A stretch of DNA of 64,000 nucleotides, from positions 40,428 through 104,427 of the forward strand of contig NW_003138902.1 of NCBI RefSeq assembly GCF_000003605.2. The letters are read 5' to 3'. The notes below the pieces were generated by a model. The model did not search any database. It saw only the letters and a program-made list of their open reading frames with translations, and was not told the DNA's origin. The position numbers and the translations under genes are program-made. The stretch comes from Saccoglossus kowalevskii (Eukaryota; Hemichordata; Enteropneusta; Harrimaniidae). Of the stretch, positions 63,381-64,000 are shown in pieces (position 1 is the first letter of the stretch; every line of letters starts with the position of its first letter).

Positions 63381-64000
63381 ACATGCCTTGCTTGTTTATA
63401 GTGAGTACATGCCTTGCTTGTTTATGGTGTGTACATGCCTTGCTTGTTGATAGTGTGTACATGCCTTGCTTGTTTATAGTGTGTACATGCCTTGCTTGTT
63501 TATAGTGTGTACATGCCTTGCTTGTTTATAGTGTGTACATGCCTTGCTTGTTTATAGTGTGTACATGCCTTGCTTGTTTATAGTGTGTACATGCCTTGCT
63601 TGTTTATGGTGTGTACATGCCTTGCTTGTTTATAGTGTGTACATGCCTTGCTTGTTTATAGTGTGTACATGCCTTGCTTGTTTATAGTGTGTACATGCCT
63701 TGCTTGTTTATAGTGTGTACATGCCTTGCTTGTTTATAGTGTGTACATGCCTTGCTTGTTTATAGTGTGTACATGCCTTGCTTGTTTATATTGTGTACAT
63801 GCCTTGCTTGTTTATAGTGTGTACATGCCTTGCTTGTTTATAGTGTGTACATGCCTTGCTTGTTTATGGTGTGTACATGCCTTGCTTGTTTATGGTGTGT
63901 ACATGCCTTGCTTGTTTATAGTGTGTACATGCCTTGCTTGTTTATAGTGTGTTCATGCAAATGCTTGTTTATAGTGTGTACATGCCTTTGCTTGTTATGG

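Larger units (their letters stand above)
21984..64000 (+). repeat. 26-bp tandem satellite array, right part
   Basis: The same 26-bp unit continues in the same orientation after the N gap to the last base. The unit phase, variant set and block families match the left part, so this is one array interrupted by missing sequence. The array runs off the right edge; the last two units carry TGCAAATGC and a GTTATGG end but are still recognisable. No stretch of more than about 30 bases departs from the repeat in this part. Nothing suggests a gene or a boundary sequence. Confidence 0.99.

Noticed and set aside
1-64000. CRISPR array (regular short repeats)
   Set aside because: There are no unique spacers. 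The whole 26-bp period is repeat, with no alternation of conserved and variable segments and no cas genes.
1-64000. Telomeric repeat tract
   Set aside because: The unit is not a short G-rich telomere motif and contains none. A location near a chromosome end is possible but not shown.
1-64000. p53-like half site GTACATGCCT in each unit
   Set aside because: The CATG core and the three following pyrimidines fit, but one of the three upstream purines is T. Neighbouring copies are 16 bp apart, more than the usual spacer, so the match is weak.
1-64000. Hairpin or cruciform potential from the TGTACA palindrome
   Set aside because: The palindrome is only 6 bp and all units face the same way, so there is no longer inverted repeat to extrude.
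63950-64000. Possible right-hand array boundary (TGCAAATGC, CCTTTGC)
   Set aside because: Only two units are altered and both are still recognisable repeat. Similar changes occur well inside the array.
1-64000. Promoter-like TATAG/TATAA strings in every unit
   Set aside because: They are part of the repeat consensus with no associated gene or other promoter elements.

Overview
The whole 64 kb window is one head-to-tail tandem repeat. The unit is 26 bp: positions 1-12 are TGTGTACATGCC, 13-16 are TTGC and 17-26 are TTGTTTATAG. It repeats roughly 2,460 times, always in the same orientation, and runs off both ends of the window. The only other object is a 50-base run of N at 21934-21983. I see no protein-coding gene, RNA gene, transposon, CRISPR array, origin or operon. 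Apparent open frames of 60-208 codons are a by-product of the repeat. Since 26 is not a multiple of 3, each frame cycles through three phases and meets TTA-TAG once per 78 bp; the commonest variant, A25 to G, turns that TAG into TGG and lets the frame run on.

A uniform array of more than 64 kb with a sequencing gap inside points to eukaryotic satellite (very long minisatellite) DNA, such as heterochromatin or a subtelomeric/pericentromeric block, in a conventional assembly. The species cannot be told from this sequence. The consensus is 12 T, 6 G, 4 A and 4 C, so it is 38% GC with a strong T-over-A strand skew.

The information lies in how unit variants are arranged. Frequent variants are A25G (TATGG), G15T (CCTTTC), T3A (TGAGTAC) and T22G (GTTGATAG). 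Rarer markers are A6G, A6T, C7T, G10T, G2A, G4A, T24A, T24C and a 25-bp unit ending GTTATGG. They form recognisable blocks. Nested higher-order repeats of 2, 3, 4 and 7 units are marked by T3A; the clearest is a 4-unit (104-bp) module from 43569 to about 44089 with an overlaid 208-bp period. Tandem duplications of 11, 13, 26 and 58 units also occur. Dispersed block copies lie 1.5-36 kb apart, and the best is about 684 bp with no difference I can see (5365-6048 and 36208-36891).

Region by region: 1-2730 is an ordinary array with four-base-longer units near the start and a patch of one-base insertions at 953-1132. 2731-3080 is the only truly decayed stretch. 3100-6100 is rich in A25G and carries two barcode families. 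6100-21900 is a mosaic of block copies. The N gap has ragged edges. 21984-40000 repeats many left-side blocks. 40000-47000 is rich in T3A modules. 47000-64000 is a mosaic with several indel-rich patches that may be sequence-quality artefacts. All counts and matches were made by eye.
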